Source: Panorpa germanica (Eukaryota > Arthropoda > Insecta > Mecoptera > Panorpidae). From it: a stretch of DNA of 64,000 nt. Each line of letters opens with the position of its first letter. The stretch's first letter is position 1. The notes beneath the pieces were generated by a model. It was not told the origin of the DNA, did no database searches, and saw only the letters and a program-made list of their open reading frames with translations. The stretch spans positions 26,006 through 90,005 of the forward strand of contig CAVMBN010000231.1 in NCBI GenBank assembly GCA_963678705.1. The letters are read 5' to 3'. Below are positions 26,492 through 40,654 of this stretch, one piece after another. Made by a program: the position numbers and the translations under genes.

Positions 26492-28054
26492 GTGATCGGC
26501 TCCTGCTACATTAGGTGAAAAAAGTGATTAAAAGTGAGAAATTAATTACGGAACATAATTAAATAAATTATATAAATACTTTTTCAAACAAAAAGTAATT
26601 AGGTTTGTTTTAAATTTGTGTTAATTTACCCTAAACAAAGTGTTTTTACAAAAGTTTGACAATTGGAGACCAGTGTTAAAAACGAATTTTTCATTACGCG
26701 TACACGCGGTCTTATAAACATAACCTCAAAATTGTAACTTTGATGTTTAATATAAGACATTAATAAGTGCGATAGACAAAAAAAGTGATAATAATTAGGT
26801 TAGTGTTAGTGCTAAAACATCAAGTGGTTAAGAAATTCAAGAAATCTTTAGAGATATATAAGAAAGACCTCATATAAACACTACAAATATACGGAAGACA
26901 AAAGGTTGCCGCCCACTGTCAAGTAAGTCGATTAACATTAACTATAAATAATATTACAACATAAGAATTAGTTTATATAAATGCGTGTTTGAAAAAATAA
27001 AGAGAGTGTATTAATTGTTATAAGTGATTAAGTGAACAATATATGCGGTTTTCTTGGAAATAGTGATTGATCGTTCATAACCATTTAATGGTAACAAACA
27101 AATGGTAAGTAAGTAGGCATCAGTACAAGTATGTACATGAGATATTTATAGAAATTCAGTGTGCCTTTGATAATGTATGGTAAACAAGTGACCTTCAAAG
27201 AATTAGACCGGCAAAAACCTCTAGGTACGTCTACTGCGCTATGGAGAACTATTTTTAATGTCGAACATTAATTTTACAAACCAATTACCGTTTCATAAAA
27301 AGGCAACTATCTAAAGGTTGTCCTCAGCGATCCGTAATGGGGCCTGAGCTCTGGAACATGGTATTCGACGAGAACTGTGTTTCTCACTTGAAAGGTTGTG
27401 TAAACTGATGTTTTGCCAACGATAATGTGATCATTATCGGTGCAAATAGTACAGAACAACTAGAAAGCCGTTCTCGACCTGCTATAGATAAAATCTGTAG
27501 TTTCTTGAAGCTACAAAGCTACGAAACAAATACGGTAACAACGAATAATAAACTTGAAACACACCTTGCGCGTGTCACAAGTACGGAATGAAGCTTAAAC
27601 TCGGCAACTATGCCGACACTATGCAAAAGGGCATATATGCCAATGGTTGTGTATTTTGCTTCAGTATGGTATTACAGTATTAATCTTCCAGATCTTCCAT
27701 GCAAAGATCTATGTTATTGACGATGCCGCGTTGTTGCAGAACTGTATCTACAGAAGTGGTGCAGGTGATATTGGGGACAATTCCTTTAGATTTAAATATC
27801 ACTCATGCACTTACTCAAGTACAAATTACGATAGAACTGAAAAAATCAAATTTTGATGATTAAAAATTAATGCGACAAATTTCGAGGATTTAAAGTTAAT
27901 GCGGCTGTAGGATAAAAGTCTGGTGACGATACTAAATTAATTGCCAAAGAGATGAATGCATATATGCATAAGCTCTGGCAAGACAGATGGGACTTAATAC
28001 AAAAAGGAAGACCTACGTATTGGTTAACACAAGTGGTTTCTATCTACTATGTGT
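26492..28054 (+). repeat. Tandem unit 19 (long with 25-bp deletion, 1563 bp)
   Basis: Copy of unit 4: same GTAAACTGATG lesion (near 27400) and the 25-bp tail deletion at about 28024. It shares the private change TCATAACCATT near 27077 with the third-block copy at 38059. Confidence 0.9.
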
Positions 28055-29087
28055 GTGATCGGCTCCTGCTACTTTAGGTGAAAAAAGTGATTAAAAGTGA
28101 GAAATTAATTACTGAACAAAATTAAATAAATTATATGAATATTTTTTCAAACGAAAAGTATTTAGGTTTGTTTTAAATTTGTGTTAATTTACCCTAAACA
28201 AAGTGTTTTTACAAAAGTTTGACAGTTGAAAACCAGTGTTAAAAACGAATTTTTCATTACGCGTACACGCGGTCTTATAAATATAACCTTAAAATTGTAA
28301 CTTTGATGTTTAATATAAGACATTAATAAGTACGATAGACAAAAAAAGTGATAATAATTAGGTTAGTGTTAGTGCTAAAACATCAAGTGGTTAAGAAATT
28401 CAAGAAATCTGTAGAGATATATAAGGAAGACCTTATATAAACACTACAAATATACGGAAGACAAAAGGTTGCCGCCCACTGTCAAGTAAGTCGATTAACA
28501 TTAACTATAAATAATATTAAAACATAAGAATTAGTTTATATAAATGCGTGTTTTAAATAATAAAGAGAGTGTATTAATTGTGTCACAAGGGCGGAATGAA
28601 GCTTAAACTCGGCAACTATGCCGACACAATACAAGGGGGCATTTATGCCAATGGTTGTGTACAGTGCTTCGGCATGGTATTACAGGATCAATCTTCCAGA
28701 TCTTCCATGCAAAGAACTATGTCATTGACGATGACGCGTTGTTGCAGAACTGTATCTACAGAAGTGGTGCAGGTGATATTGGGGACAATTCCTTTAGATT
28801 TAAATATCACTCATGCACTTACTCAAGTACAAATTACGCTAGAACTGAAAAAATCAAATTTTGATGATTTAAAATTAATGCGACAAATTTCGAGAATTTA
28901 AAGTTAATGCGGCTGTAGGATAAAAGTCTGGAGACGATACTAAATTAATTGCCAAAGAGATGAATGCATATATGCATAAGCTCTGGCAAGAAATATGGGA
29001 CTTAATACAAAAAGGAAGACCTACGTATTGGTTTACAAGGACGTTAATATTGCTTTGCAACACAAGTGGTTCCTATCTACTATGTGT
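28055..29087 (+). repeat. Tandem unit 20 (short, 1033 bp)
   Basis: Short junction at about 28580. Copy of unit 5 and of 39622-40654; it shares AAGTACGATAG near 28329 with the latter. Confidence 0.9.
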
Positions 29088-30667
29088 GTGATCGGCTCCT
29101 GCTACATTAGCTGAAAAAAGTGATTAAAAGTGAGAAATTAATAACGGAACAAAATTAAATAAATTATATGAATACTTTTTCAAACGAAAAGTATTTATGT
29201 TTGTTTTAAATTTGTGTTAATTTACCCTAAACAAAGTGTTTTTACAAAAGTTTGACAGTTGGAAACCAGTGTTAAAAACGAATTTTTCAGTACGCGTACG
29301 CGCGGTCTTTTAAACATAACCTTAAAATTGTAACTTTGATGTTTAATATAAGACATTAATAAGTGCGATAGACAAAAAAAGTGATAATAATTAGGTTAGT
29401 GTTAGTGCTAAAACATCAAGTGGTTAAGAAATTCAAGAAATCTGTAGAGATATATAAGGAAGACCTCATATAAACACTACAAATATACGGAAGACAAAAG
29501 GTTGCCGCCCACTGTCAAGTAAGTCGATTAACATTAACTATAAATAATATTAAAACATAAGAATTAGTTTATATAAATGCGTGTTTGAAATAATAAAGAG
29601 AGTGTATTAATTGTTATAAGTGATTAAGTGAACAATATATGCGGTTTTCTTGGAAATAGTGATAATCGTTCATGAACATTTAATGTAACAAACAAATGGT
29701 AAGTAAGTAGGCATAAGTCCATGTATGTACATGAGATATTTATAGAAATTCAGTGTGCCTTTGATAATGTCTGGTGGCCAAGTGACCTTCAAAGAATTTA
29801 GACCGGCAAAAACCTCTAGTACGTCTACTGCGCTATAGAGAACTATTTTCATTGTCGAACATTAATTTTACCAAACCGATTACCGTTCCATGAAAAGGCA
29901 ACTATCTAAAGGTTGTCCTCAGCGATCTGTAATGGGGCCTGAGCTTTGGAACATGGTATTCGACGAGAACAGTGTTTCTCACTTAAAAGGTTGTGTATAC
30001 GTATGTTTTGCCAACGATAATGTGATCCTTATCGGTGCAAATAGTACAGAACAACTAGAAAGCCGTTCTCGACCTGCTATAGATAAAATCTGTAGTTTCT
30101 TGGAACTACAAAGCTACGAAACAAATACAGTAACAACGAATGATAAACTTGTAACACACCTTGCGCGTGTCACAAGGACCGAATGAAGCTAAAACTCGCA
30201 ACTATGCCGACACTATACAAGGGGGCATTATGCCAATGGTTGTGTATTGTGCTCAGCATAATATTACAGGATCAATCTTCCAGATCTTCCATGCAAAGAA
30301 CTATGTCATTGACGATGACGCGTTGTTGCAGAACTGTATCTACAGAAGTGATGCAGGTGATATGTGGACAATTCCTTTAGATTTAAATATCACTCATGCA
30401 CTTACTCAAGTATAAATTACGCTAGAACTGAAAAAATCAATTTTGATGATTTAAAATTAATGCGACAAATTTCGAGGATTTAAAGTTAATGCGGCTGTAG
30501 GATAAAAGTCTAGAGACTATACAAATCTATTGCCAAAGAGTTGAATGCATATATGCATAAGCTCTGGCAAGACAGATATGACTTAATACAAAAAGAAAGA
30601 CCTACGTATTGGTTTACAAGGACGTTAATATTGCTTTGCAACACAAGTGGTTCTATCTACTATGTGT
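29088..30667 (+). repeat. Tandem unit 21 (long, 1580 bp; indel-rich)
   Basis: Copy of 40655-42242; the two share the rare GCATAATATTACAGG. Here about eleven one-base deletions, two one-base insertions and two substitutions occur between 29663 and 30660, breaking a frame that is open in the copy. The concentration in one unit suggests low consensus quality rather than biology. Confidence 0.88.
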
Positions 30668-31708
30668 GTGATCGGCTCCTGCTACTCTGCTACTTTAGGT
30701 GAAAAAAGTGATTAAAAGTGAGAAATTAATTACGGAACAAAATTAAATAAATTATATGAATACTTTTTCAAACGAAAAGTATTTAAGTTTGTTTTAAATT
30801 TGTGTTAATTTACCCTAAACAAAGTGTTTTTACAAAAGTTTGACAGTTGGAAACCAGTGTTAAAAACGAATTTTTCATTACGCGTACACGCAATCTTATA
30901 AACATAACCTTAAAATTGTAACTTTGATGTTTAATATAAGACGTTAATAAGTGCGATAGACAAAAAAAGTGATAATAATTAGGTTAGTGTTAGTGCTAAA
31001 ACATCAAGTGGTTAAGAAATTCAAGAAATCTGTAGAGCTATATACGGAAGACCTCATATAAACACTACAAATATACGGAAGACAAAAGGTTGCCGCCCAC
31101 TATCAAGTAAGTCGATTAACATTAACTATAAATAATATTAAAACATAAGAATTAGTTTATATAAATGCGTGTTTTAAATAATAAAGAGAGTGTATTAATT
31201 GTGTCACAAGGGCGGAATGAAGCTTAAACTCGGCAACTATGCCGACACAATACAAGGGGGCATTTATGCCAATGGTTGTGTACAGTGCTTCGGCATGGTA
31301 TTACAGGATCAATCTTCCAGATCTTCCATGCAAAGAACTATGTCATTGACGATGACGCGTTGTTGCAGAACTGTATCTACAGAAGTGGTGCAGGTGATAT
31401 TGGGGACAACTTCTTTAGATTTAAATATCACTCATGCACTTACTCAAGTACAAATTACGCTAGAACTGAAAAAAACAAATTTTGATGATTTAAAATTGAT
31501 GCGACAAATTTCGAGGATTTAAAGTTAATGCGGCTGTAGGATAAAAGTCTGGAGACGATACCAAATATAATGCCAAAGAGATGAATGTATATATGCGTAA
31601 GCTCTGGCAAGACAGATGGGACTTAATACAAAAAGGAAGACCTACGTATTGGTTTACAAGGACGTTAATATTGCTTTGCAACACAAGTGGTTCCTATCTA
31701 CTATGTGT
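30668..31708 (+). repeat. Tandem unit 22 (short, 1041 bp)
   Basis: Short junction at about 31201. An extra CTGCTACT (8 bp) is repeated near 30684. The front half (CACGCAATCTTATAAAC, GACGTTAATAAG) matches unit 30, while the tail matches unit 13, so the unit is a recombinant at the border of the duplicated blocks. Confidence 0.88.
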
Positions 31709-33295
31709 GTGATCGGCTCCTGCTACATTAGGTGAAAAAAGTGATTAAAAGTGAGAAATTAATTACGGAACAAAATTAAATAAATTATATAAATACTTTT
31801 TCAAATGAAAAGTAATTACGTTTGTTTTAAATTTGTGTTAATTTACCCTAAACAAAGTGTTTTTACAAAAGTTTGACAATTGGAGACCAGTGTTAAAAAC
31901 GAATTTTTCATTACGCGTACACGCGGTCTTATAAACATAACCTTAAAATTGTAACTTTGATGTTTAATATAAGACATTAATAAGTGCGATAGACAAAAAA
32001 AGTGATAATAATTAGGTTAGTGTTAGTGCTAAAACATCAAGTGGTTAAGAAATTCAAGAAATCTGTAGAGATATATAAGAAAGACCTCATATAAACACTA
32101 CAAATATACGGAAGACAAAAGGTTGCCGCCCACTGTCAAGTAAGACGATTAACATTAACTATAAATAATATTACAACATAAGAATTAGTTTATATAAGTG
32201 CGTGTTTTAAATAATAAAGAGAGTGTATTAATTGTTATAAGTGATTAAGTGAACAATATATGCGGTTTTCTTGGAAATAGTGATTGATCGTTCATGAACA
32301 TTTAATGGTAACAAACAAATGGTAAGTAAGTAGGCATCAGTACAAGTATGTACATGAGATATTTATAGAAATTCAGTGTGCCTTTGATAATGTATGGTAA
32401 ACAAGTGACCTTCAAAGAATTAGACCGGCAAAAACCTCTAGGTACGTCTACTGCGCTATGGAGAACTATTTTTAATGTCGAACATTAATTTTACAGACCA
32501 ATTACCGTTTCATAAAAAGGCAACTATCTAAAGGTTGTCCTCAGCGATCCGTAATGGGGCCTGAGCTCTGGAACATGGTATTCGACGAGAACTGTGTTTC
32601 TCACTCGAAAGGTTGTGTAAACGTATGTTTTGCCAACGATAATGTGATCATTATCGGTGCAAATAGTACAGAACAACTAGAAAGCCGTTCTCGACCTGCT
32701 ATAGATAAAATCTGTAGTTTTTGAAGCTACAAAGCTACGAAACAAATACGGTAACAACGAATAATAAACTTGAAACACACCTTGCGCGTGTCACAAGTAC
32801 GGAATGAAGCTTAAACTCGGCAACTATGCCGACACTATGCAAAAGGGCATTTATGCCAATGGTTGTGTATTTTGCTTCGGCATGGTATTACAGTATTAAT
32901 CTTCCAGATCTTCCATGCAAAGAACTATGTCATTGACGATGACGCGTTGTTGCAGAACTGTATCTACAGAAGTGATGCAGGTGATATTGTGGACAATTCC
33001 TTTAGATTTAAATATCACTCATGCACTTACTCAAGTACAAATTACGCTAGAACTGAAAAAATCAAATTTTGATGATTTAAAATTAATGCGACAAATTTCG
33101 AGGATTTAAAGTTAATGCGGCTGTAGGATAAAAGTCTAGAGACTATACCAAATCTATTGCCAAAGAGATGAATGCATATATGCATAAGCTCTGGCAAGAC
33201 AGATATGACTTAATACAAAAAGAAAGACCTACGTATTGGTTTAAAAGGACGTTAATATTGCTTTGCAACACAAGTGGTTCCTATCTACTATGTGT
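31709..33295 (+). repeat. Tandem unit 23 (long, 1587 bp)
   Basis: Copy of unit 14 at an offset of exactly 13155 bp, with the same lesions and the same translated fragments. Confidence 0.9.
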
Positions 33296-34882
33296 GTGAT
33301 CGGCTCCTGCTACTTTAGGTGAAAAAAGTGATTAAAAGTGAGAAATTAATTACGGAACAAAATTAAATAAATTATATGAATAATTTTTTAAACGAAAAGT
33401 ATTTAAGTTTGTTTTAAATTTGTGTTAATTTACCCTAAACAAAGTGTTTTTACAAAAGTTTGACAGTTGGAAACCAGTGTAAAAACGAATTTTTCATTAC
33501 GCGTACACGCGGTCTTATAAACATAACCTTAAAATTGTAACTTTGATGTTTAATATAAGACATTAATAAGTGCGATAGACAAAAAAAGTGATAATAATTA
33601 GGTTAGTGTTAGTGCTAAAACATCAAGTGGTTAAGAAATTCAAGAAATCTGTAGAGCTATATACGGAAGACCTCATATAAACACTACAAATATACGGAAG
33701 ACAAAAGGTTGCCGCCCACTATCAAGTAAGTCGATTAACATTAACTATAAATAATATTAAAACATAAGAGTTAGTTTATAGAAATGCGTGTTTTAAATAA
33801 TAAAGAGAGTGTATTAATTGTTATAAGTGATTAAGTGAACAATATATGCGGTTTGCTTGGAAATAGTGATTGATCGTTTATGAACATTTAATGGTAACAA
33901 ACAAATGGTAAGTAAGTAGGCATCAGTACAAGTATGTACATGAGATATTTATAGAAATTCAGTGTGCCTTTGATAATGTATGGTAAACAAGTGACCTTTA
34001 AAGTATTAGACCGGCAAAAACCTCTAGGTACGTCTACTGCGCTATGGAGAACTATTTTTATTGTCGAACAATAATTTTACAAACCAATTACCGTTTCATA
34101 AAAAGGCAACTATCTAAAGGTTGTCCTTAGCGATCCGTAATGGGGCCTGAGCTCTGGAACATGGTATTCGACGAGAACTGTGTTTCTCACTCGAAAGGTT
34201 GTGTAAACGTATGTTTTGCCAACGATAATGTGATCATTATCGGTGCAAATAGTACAGAACAACTAGAAAACCGTTCTCGACCTGCAATAGATAAAATCTG
34301 TAGTTTCTTGAAGCTACAAAGCTACGAAACAAATGCGGTAACAACGAATGATGAACTTGAAACACACCTTGCGCGTGTCACAAGGACGGAATGAAGCTTA
34401 AACTCGGCAACTATGCCGACACTATGCAAAAGGGCATTTATGCCAATGGTTGTGTATTTTGCTTCGGCATGGTATTACAGTATTAATCTTCCAGATCTTC
34501 CATGCAAAGAACTATGTTATTGACGATGACGCGTTGTTGCAAAACTGTATCTACAGAAGTGGTGCAGGTGATATTGGGGACAACTTCTTTAGATTTAAAT
34601 ATCACTCATGCACTTACTCAAGTACAAATTACGCTAGAACTGAAAAAAACAAATTTTGATGATTTAAAATTGATGCGACAAATTTCGAGGATTTAAAGTT
34701 AATGCGGCTGTAGGATAAAAGTCTAGAGACTATACCAAATCTATTGCCAAAGAGATGAATGCATATATGCATAAGCTCTGGCAAGACAGATGGGACTTAA
34801 TACAAAAAGGAAGACATACGTATTGGTTTACAAGGACGTTAATATTGCTTTGCAACACAAGTGGTTCCTATCTACTATGTGT
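33296..34882 (+). repeat. Tandem unit 24 (long, 1587 bp)
   Basis: Copy of unit 15 at an offset of 13155 bp, including the private GTCCTTAGCG stop. Confidence 0.9.
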
Positions 34883-36469
34883 GTGATCGGCTCCTGCTAC
34901 ATTAGGTGAAAAAAGTGATTAAAAGTGAGAAATTAATTACGGAACAAAATTAAATAAATTATATAAATACTTTTTCAAACGAAAAGTAATTAGGTTTGTT
35001 TTAAATTTGTGTTAATTTACCCTAAACAAAGTGTTTTTACAAAAGTTTGACATTTGGAGACCAGTGTTAAAAACGAATTTTTCAGTACGCGTACGCGCGG
35101 TCTTTTAAACATAACCTTAAAATTGTAACTTTGATGTTTAATATAAGACATTAATAAGTGCTATAGACAAAAAAAGTGATAATAATTAGGTTAGTGTTAG
35201 TGCTAAAACATCAAGTGGTTAAGAAATTCAAGAAATCTGTAGAGATATATAAGGAAGACCTCATATAAACACTACAAATATACGGAAGACAAAAGGTTGC
35301 CGCCCACTGTCAAGTAAGTCGATTAACATTAACTATAAATAATATAAAACATAAGAATTAGTTTATATAAATGCGTGTTTGAAATAATAAAGAGAGTGTA
35401 TTAATTGTTATAAGTGATTAAGTGAACAATATATGCGGTTTTCTTGGAAATAGTGATTGATCGTTCATGAACATTTAATGGTAACTAACAAATGGTAAGT
35501 AAGTAGGCATAAGTCCATGTATGTACATGAGATATTTATAGAAATTCAGTGTGCCTTTGATAATGTCTGGTGGCTAAGTGACCTTCAAAGAATTAGACCG
35601 GCAAAAACCTATAGGTACGTCTACTGCGCTATAGAGAATTATTTTCATTGTCGAGCATTAATTTTACAAACCGATTACCGTTCCATGAAAAGGCAACTAT
35701 CTAAAGGTTGTCCTCAGCGATCTGTAATGGGGCCTGAGCTCTGGAACATGGTATTCGACGAGAACAGTGTTTCTCACTTAAAAGGTTGTGTATACGTATG
35801 TTTTGCCAACGATAATGTGATCCTTATCGGTGCAAATAGTACAGAACAACTAGAAAGCCGTTCTCGACCTGCTATAGATAAAATCTGTAGTTTCTTGGAA
35901 CTACAAAGCTACGAAACAAATACGGTAACAACGAATGATAAACTTGTAACACACCTTGCGCGTGTCACAAGGACCGAATGAAGCTAAAACTCGGCAACTA
36001 TGCCGACACTATACAAGGGGGCATTTATGCCAATGGTTGTGTATTGTGCTTCAGCATGGTATTACAGGATCAATCTTCCAGATCTTCCATGCAAAGAACT
36101 ATGTTATTGACGATGACGCGTTGTTGCAAAACTGTATCTACAGAAGTGGTGCAGGTGATATTGGGGACAACTTCTTTAGATTTAAATATCACTCATGCAC
36201 TTACTCAAGTACAAATTACGCTAGAACTGAAAAAAACAAATTTTGATGATTTAAAATTGATGCGACAAATTTCGAGGATTTAAAAATAATGCGGCTGTAG
36301 GATAAAAGTCTGGAGACGATACCAAATTAAATGCCAAACAGATGAATGTATATATGCATAAGCTCTGGCAAGACAGATGGGACTTAATACAAAAAGGAAG
36401 ACCTACGTATTGGTTTAGAAGGACGTTAATATTGCTTTGCAACAGAAGTGGTTCCTATCTACTATGTGT
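34883..36469 (+). repeat. Tandem unit 25 (long, 1587 bp; mosaic)
   Basis: Starts as unit 16 (CATTTGGAGACC near 35051), becomes unit 17 after the shared TTAAAAACGAATTTTTCA (variant GTACGCGTACGCGCGG), then returns to unit 16 sequence from about 36105. The RT first frame (35517-35981) is open. The mosaic accounts for one missing unit in the third block. Confidence 0.9.
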
Positions 36470-36481
36470 GTGATCGGCTCC
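35517..36481 (+). pseudogene. R1-like RT remnant, mosaic of two subtypes
   Basis: The first 154 codons equal those at 23950. The tail after about 36105 (ATGTTATTGACG, GGGGACAACTTC) is of the other subtype, as at 22935. Motif A Glu and FAND keep it inactive. Confidence 0.85.
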
Positions 36482-38058
36482 TGCTACATTAGCTGAAAAA
36501 AGTGATTAAAAGTGAGAAATTAATTACGGAACAAAATTAAATAAATTATATGAATACTTTTTCAAACGAAAAGTATTTAAGTTTGTTTTAAATTTGTGTT
36601 AATTTACCCTAAACAAAGTGTTTTTACAAAAGTTTGACAGTTGGAAACCAGTGTTAAAAACGAATTTTTCATTACGCGTACACGCGGTCTTATAAACATA
36701 ACCTCAAAATTGTAACTTTGATGTTTAATATAAGACATTAATAAGTGCGATAGACAAAAAAAGTGATAATAATTAGGTTGTTGTTAGTGCTAAAACATCA
36801 AGTGGTTAAGAAATTTAAGAAATCTGTAGAGCTATATACGGAAGACCTCATATAAACACTACAAATATACGGAAGACAAAAGGTTGCCGCCCACTATCAA
36901 GTAAGTCGATTAACATTAACTATAAATAATATTAAAACATAAGAATTAGTTTATAGAAATGCGTGTTTTAAATAATAAAGAGAGTGTATTAATTGTTATA
37001 AGTGATTAAGTGAACAATATATGCGGTTTGCTTGGAAATAGTGATTGATCGTTTATGAACATTTAATGGTAACAAACAAATGGTAAGTAAGTAGGCATCA
37101 GTACAAGTATGTACATGAGATATTTATAGAAATTCAGTGTGCCTTTGATAATGTATGGTAAACAAGTGACCTTCAAAGAATTAGACCGGCAAAAACCTCT
37201 AGGTACGTCTACTGCGCTATGGAGAACTATTTTTATTGTCGAACAATAATTTTACAAACCAATTACCGTTTCATAAAAAGGCAACTATCTAAAGGTTGTC
37301 CTCAGCGATCCGTAATGGGGCCTGAGCTCTGGAACATGGTATTCGACGAGAACTGTGTTTCTCACTCGAAAGGTTGTGTAAACGTATGTTTTGCCAACGA
37401 TAATGTGATCATTATCGGTGCAAATAGTACAGAACAACTAGAAAACTGTTCTCGACCTGCAATAGATAAAATCTGTAGTTTCTTGAAGCTACAAAGCTAC
37501 GAAACAAATGCGGTAACAACGAATGATGAACTTGAAACACACCTTGCGCGTGTCACAAGGACGGAATGAAGCTTAAACTCGGCAACTATGCCGACACTAT
37601 GCAAAAAGGGCATTTATGCCAATGGTTGTGTATTTTGCTTCGGCATGGTATTACAATATTAATCTTCCAGATCTTCCATGCAAAGAACTATGTTATTGAC
37701 GATGACGCGTTGTTGCAAAACTGTATCTACAGAAGTGGTGCAGGTGATATTGGGGACAACTTCTTTAGATTTAAATATCACTCATGCACTTACTCAAGTA
37801 CAAATTACGCTAGAACTGAAAAAAACAAATTTTGATGATTTAAAATTGATGCGACAAATTTCGAGGATTTAAAGTTAATGCGGCTGTAGGGTAAAAGTCT
37901 GGAGACGATACCAAATATAATGTCAAAGAGATGAATGTATATATGCGTAAGCTCTGGCAAGACAGATGGGACTTAATACAAAATGGAAGACCTACGTATT
38001 GGTTTACAAGGACGTTAATATTGCTTTGCAACACAAGTGGTTCCTATCTACTATGTGT
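36470..38058 (+). repeat. Tandem unit 26 (long, 1589 bp)
   Basis: Third-block copy of units 3 and 18. Its first 50-95 bp still follow unit 17 sequence (CATTAGCTG, GTGAGAAATTAATT) before switching to unit 18 type at or before about 36565. Confidence 0.88.
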
Positions 38059-39621
38059 GTGATCGGCTCCTGCTACATTAGGTGAAAAAAGTGATTAAAA
38101 GTGAGAAATTAATTACGGAACATAATTAAATAAATTATATAAATACTTTTTCAAACAAAAAGTAATTAGGTTTGTTTTAAATTTGTGTTAATTTACCCTA
38201 AACAAAGTGTTTTTACAAAAGTTTGACAATTGGAGACCAGTGTTAAAAACGAATTTTTCATTACGCGTACACGCGGTCTTATAAACATAACCTCAAAATT
38301 GTAACTTTGATGTTTAATATAAGACATTAATAAGTGCGATAGACAAAAAAAGTGATAATAATTAGGTTAGTGTTAGTGCTAAAACATCAAGTGGTTAAGA
38401 AATTCAAGAAATCTTTAGAGATATATAAGAAAGACCTCATATAAACACTACAAATATACGGAAGACAAAAGGTTGCCGCCCACTGTCAAGTAAGTCGATT
38501 AACATTAACTATAAATAATATTACAACATAAGAATTAGTTTATATAAATGCGTGTTTGAAAAAATAAAGAGAGTGTATTAATTGTTATAAGTGATTAAGT
38601 GAACAATATATGCGGTTTTCTTGGAAATAGTGATTGATCGTTCATAACCATTTAATGGTAACAAACAAATGGTAAGTAAGTAGGCATCAGTACAAGTATG
38701 TACATGAGATATTTATAGAAATTCAGTGTGCCTTTGATAATGTATGGTAAACAAGTGACCTTCAAAGAATTAGACCGGCAAAAACCTCTAGGTACGTCTA
38801 CTGCGCTATGGAGAACTATTTTTAATGTCGAACATTAATTTTACAAACCAATTACCGTTTCATAAAAAGGCAACTATCTAAAGGTTGTCCTCAGCGATCC
38901 GTAATGGGGCCTGAGCTCTGGAACATGGTATTCGACGAGAACTGTGTTTCTCACTTGAAAGGTTGTGTAAACTGATGTTTTGCCAACGATAATGTGATCA
39001 TTATCGGTGCAAATAGTACAGAACAACTAGAAAGCCGTTCTCGACCTGCTATAGATAAAATCTGTAGTTTCTTGAAGCTACAAAGCTACGAAACAAATAC
39101 GGTAACAACGAATAATAAACTTGAAACACACCTTGCGCGTGTCACAAGTACGGAATGAAGCTTAAACTCGGCAACTATGCCGACACTATGCAAAAGGGCA
39201 TATATGCCAATGGTTGTGTATTTTGCTTCAGTATGGTATTACAGTATTAATCTTCCAGATCTTCCATGCAAAGATCTATGTTATTGACGATGCCGCGTTG
39301 TTGCAGAACTGTATCTACAGAAGTGGTGCAGGTGATATTGGGGACAATTCCTTTAGATTTAAATATCACTCATGCACTTACTCAAGTACAAATTACGATA
39401 GAACTGAAAAAATCAAATTTTGATGATTAAAAATTAATGCGACAAATTTCGAGGATTTAAAGTTAATGCGGCTGTAGGATAAAAGTCTGGTGACGATACT
39501 AAATTAATTGCCAAAGAGATGAATGCATATATGCATAAGCTCTGGCAAGACAGATGGGACTTAATACAAAAAGGAAGACCTACGTATTGGTTAACACAAG
39601 TGGTTTCTATCTACTATGTGT
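38059..39621 (+). repeat. Tandem unit 27 (long with 25-bp deletion, 1563 bp)
   Basis: Copy of unit 19 at an offset of 11567 bp, with GTAAACTGATG near 38967, TCATAACCATT, and the 25-bp deletion at about 39591. Confidence 0.9.
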
Positions 39622-40654
39622 GTGATCGGCTCCTGCTACTTTAGGTGAAAAAAGTGATTAAAAGTGAGAAATTAATTACTGAACAAAATTAAATAAATTA
39701 TATGAATATTTTTTCAAACGAAAAGTATTTAGGTTTGTTTTAAATTTGTGTTAATTTACCCTAAACAAAGTGTTTTTACAAAAGTTTGACAGTTGAAAAC
39801 CAGTGTTAAAAACGAATTTTTCATTACGCGTACACGCGGTCTTATAAATATAACCTTAAAATTGTAACTTTGATGTTTAATATAAGACATTAATAAGTAC
39901 GATAGACAAAAAAAGTGATAATAATTAGGTTAGTGTTAGTGCTAAAACATCAAGTGGTTAAGAAATTCAAGAAATCTGTAGAGATATATAAGGAAGACCT
40001 TATATAAACACTACAAATATACGGAAGACAAAAGGTTGCCGCCCACTGTCAAGTAAGTCGATTAACATTAACTATAAATAATATTAAAACATAAGAATTA
40101 GTTTATATAAATGCGTGTTTTAAATAATAAAGAGAGTGTATTAATTGTGTCACAAGGGCGGAATGAAGCTTAAACTCGGCAACTATGCCGACACAATACA
40201 AGGGGGCATTTATGCCAATGGTTGTGTACAGTGCTTCGGCATGGTATTACAGGATCAATCTTCCAGATCTTCCATGCAAAGAACTATGTCATTGACGATG
40301 ACGCGTTGTTGCAGAACTGTATCTACAGAAGTGGTGCAGGTGATATTGGGGACAATTCCTTTAGATTTAAATATCACTCATGCACTTACTCAAGTACAAA
40401 TTACGCTAGAACTGAAAAAATCAAATTTTGATGATTTAAAATTAATGCGACAAATTTCGAGAATTTAAAGTTAATGCGGCTGTAGGATAAAAGTCTGGAG
40501 ACGATACTAAATTAATTGCCAAAGAGATGAATGCATATATGCATAAGCTCTGGCAAGAAATATGGGACTTAATACAAAAAGGAAGACCTACGTATTGGTT
40601 TACAAGGACGTTAATATTGCTTTGCAACACAAGTGGTTCCTATCTACTATGTGT
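39622..40654 (+). repeat. Tandem unit 28 (short, 1033 bp)
   Basis: Short junction at about 40147. Copy of unit 20 at an offset of 11567 bp. Confidence 0.9.
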
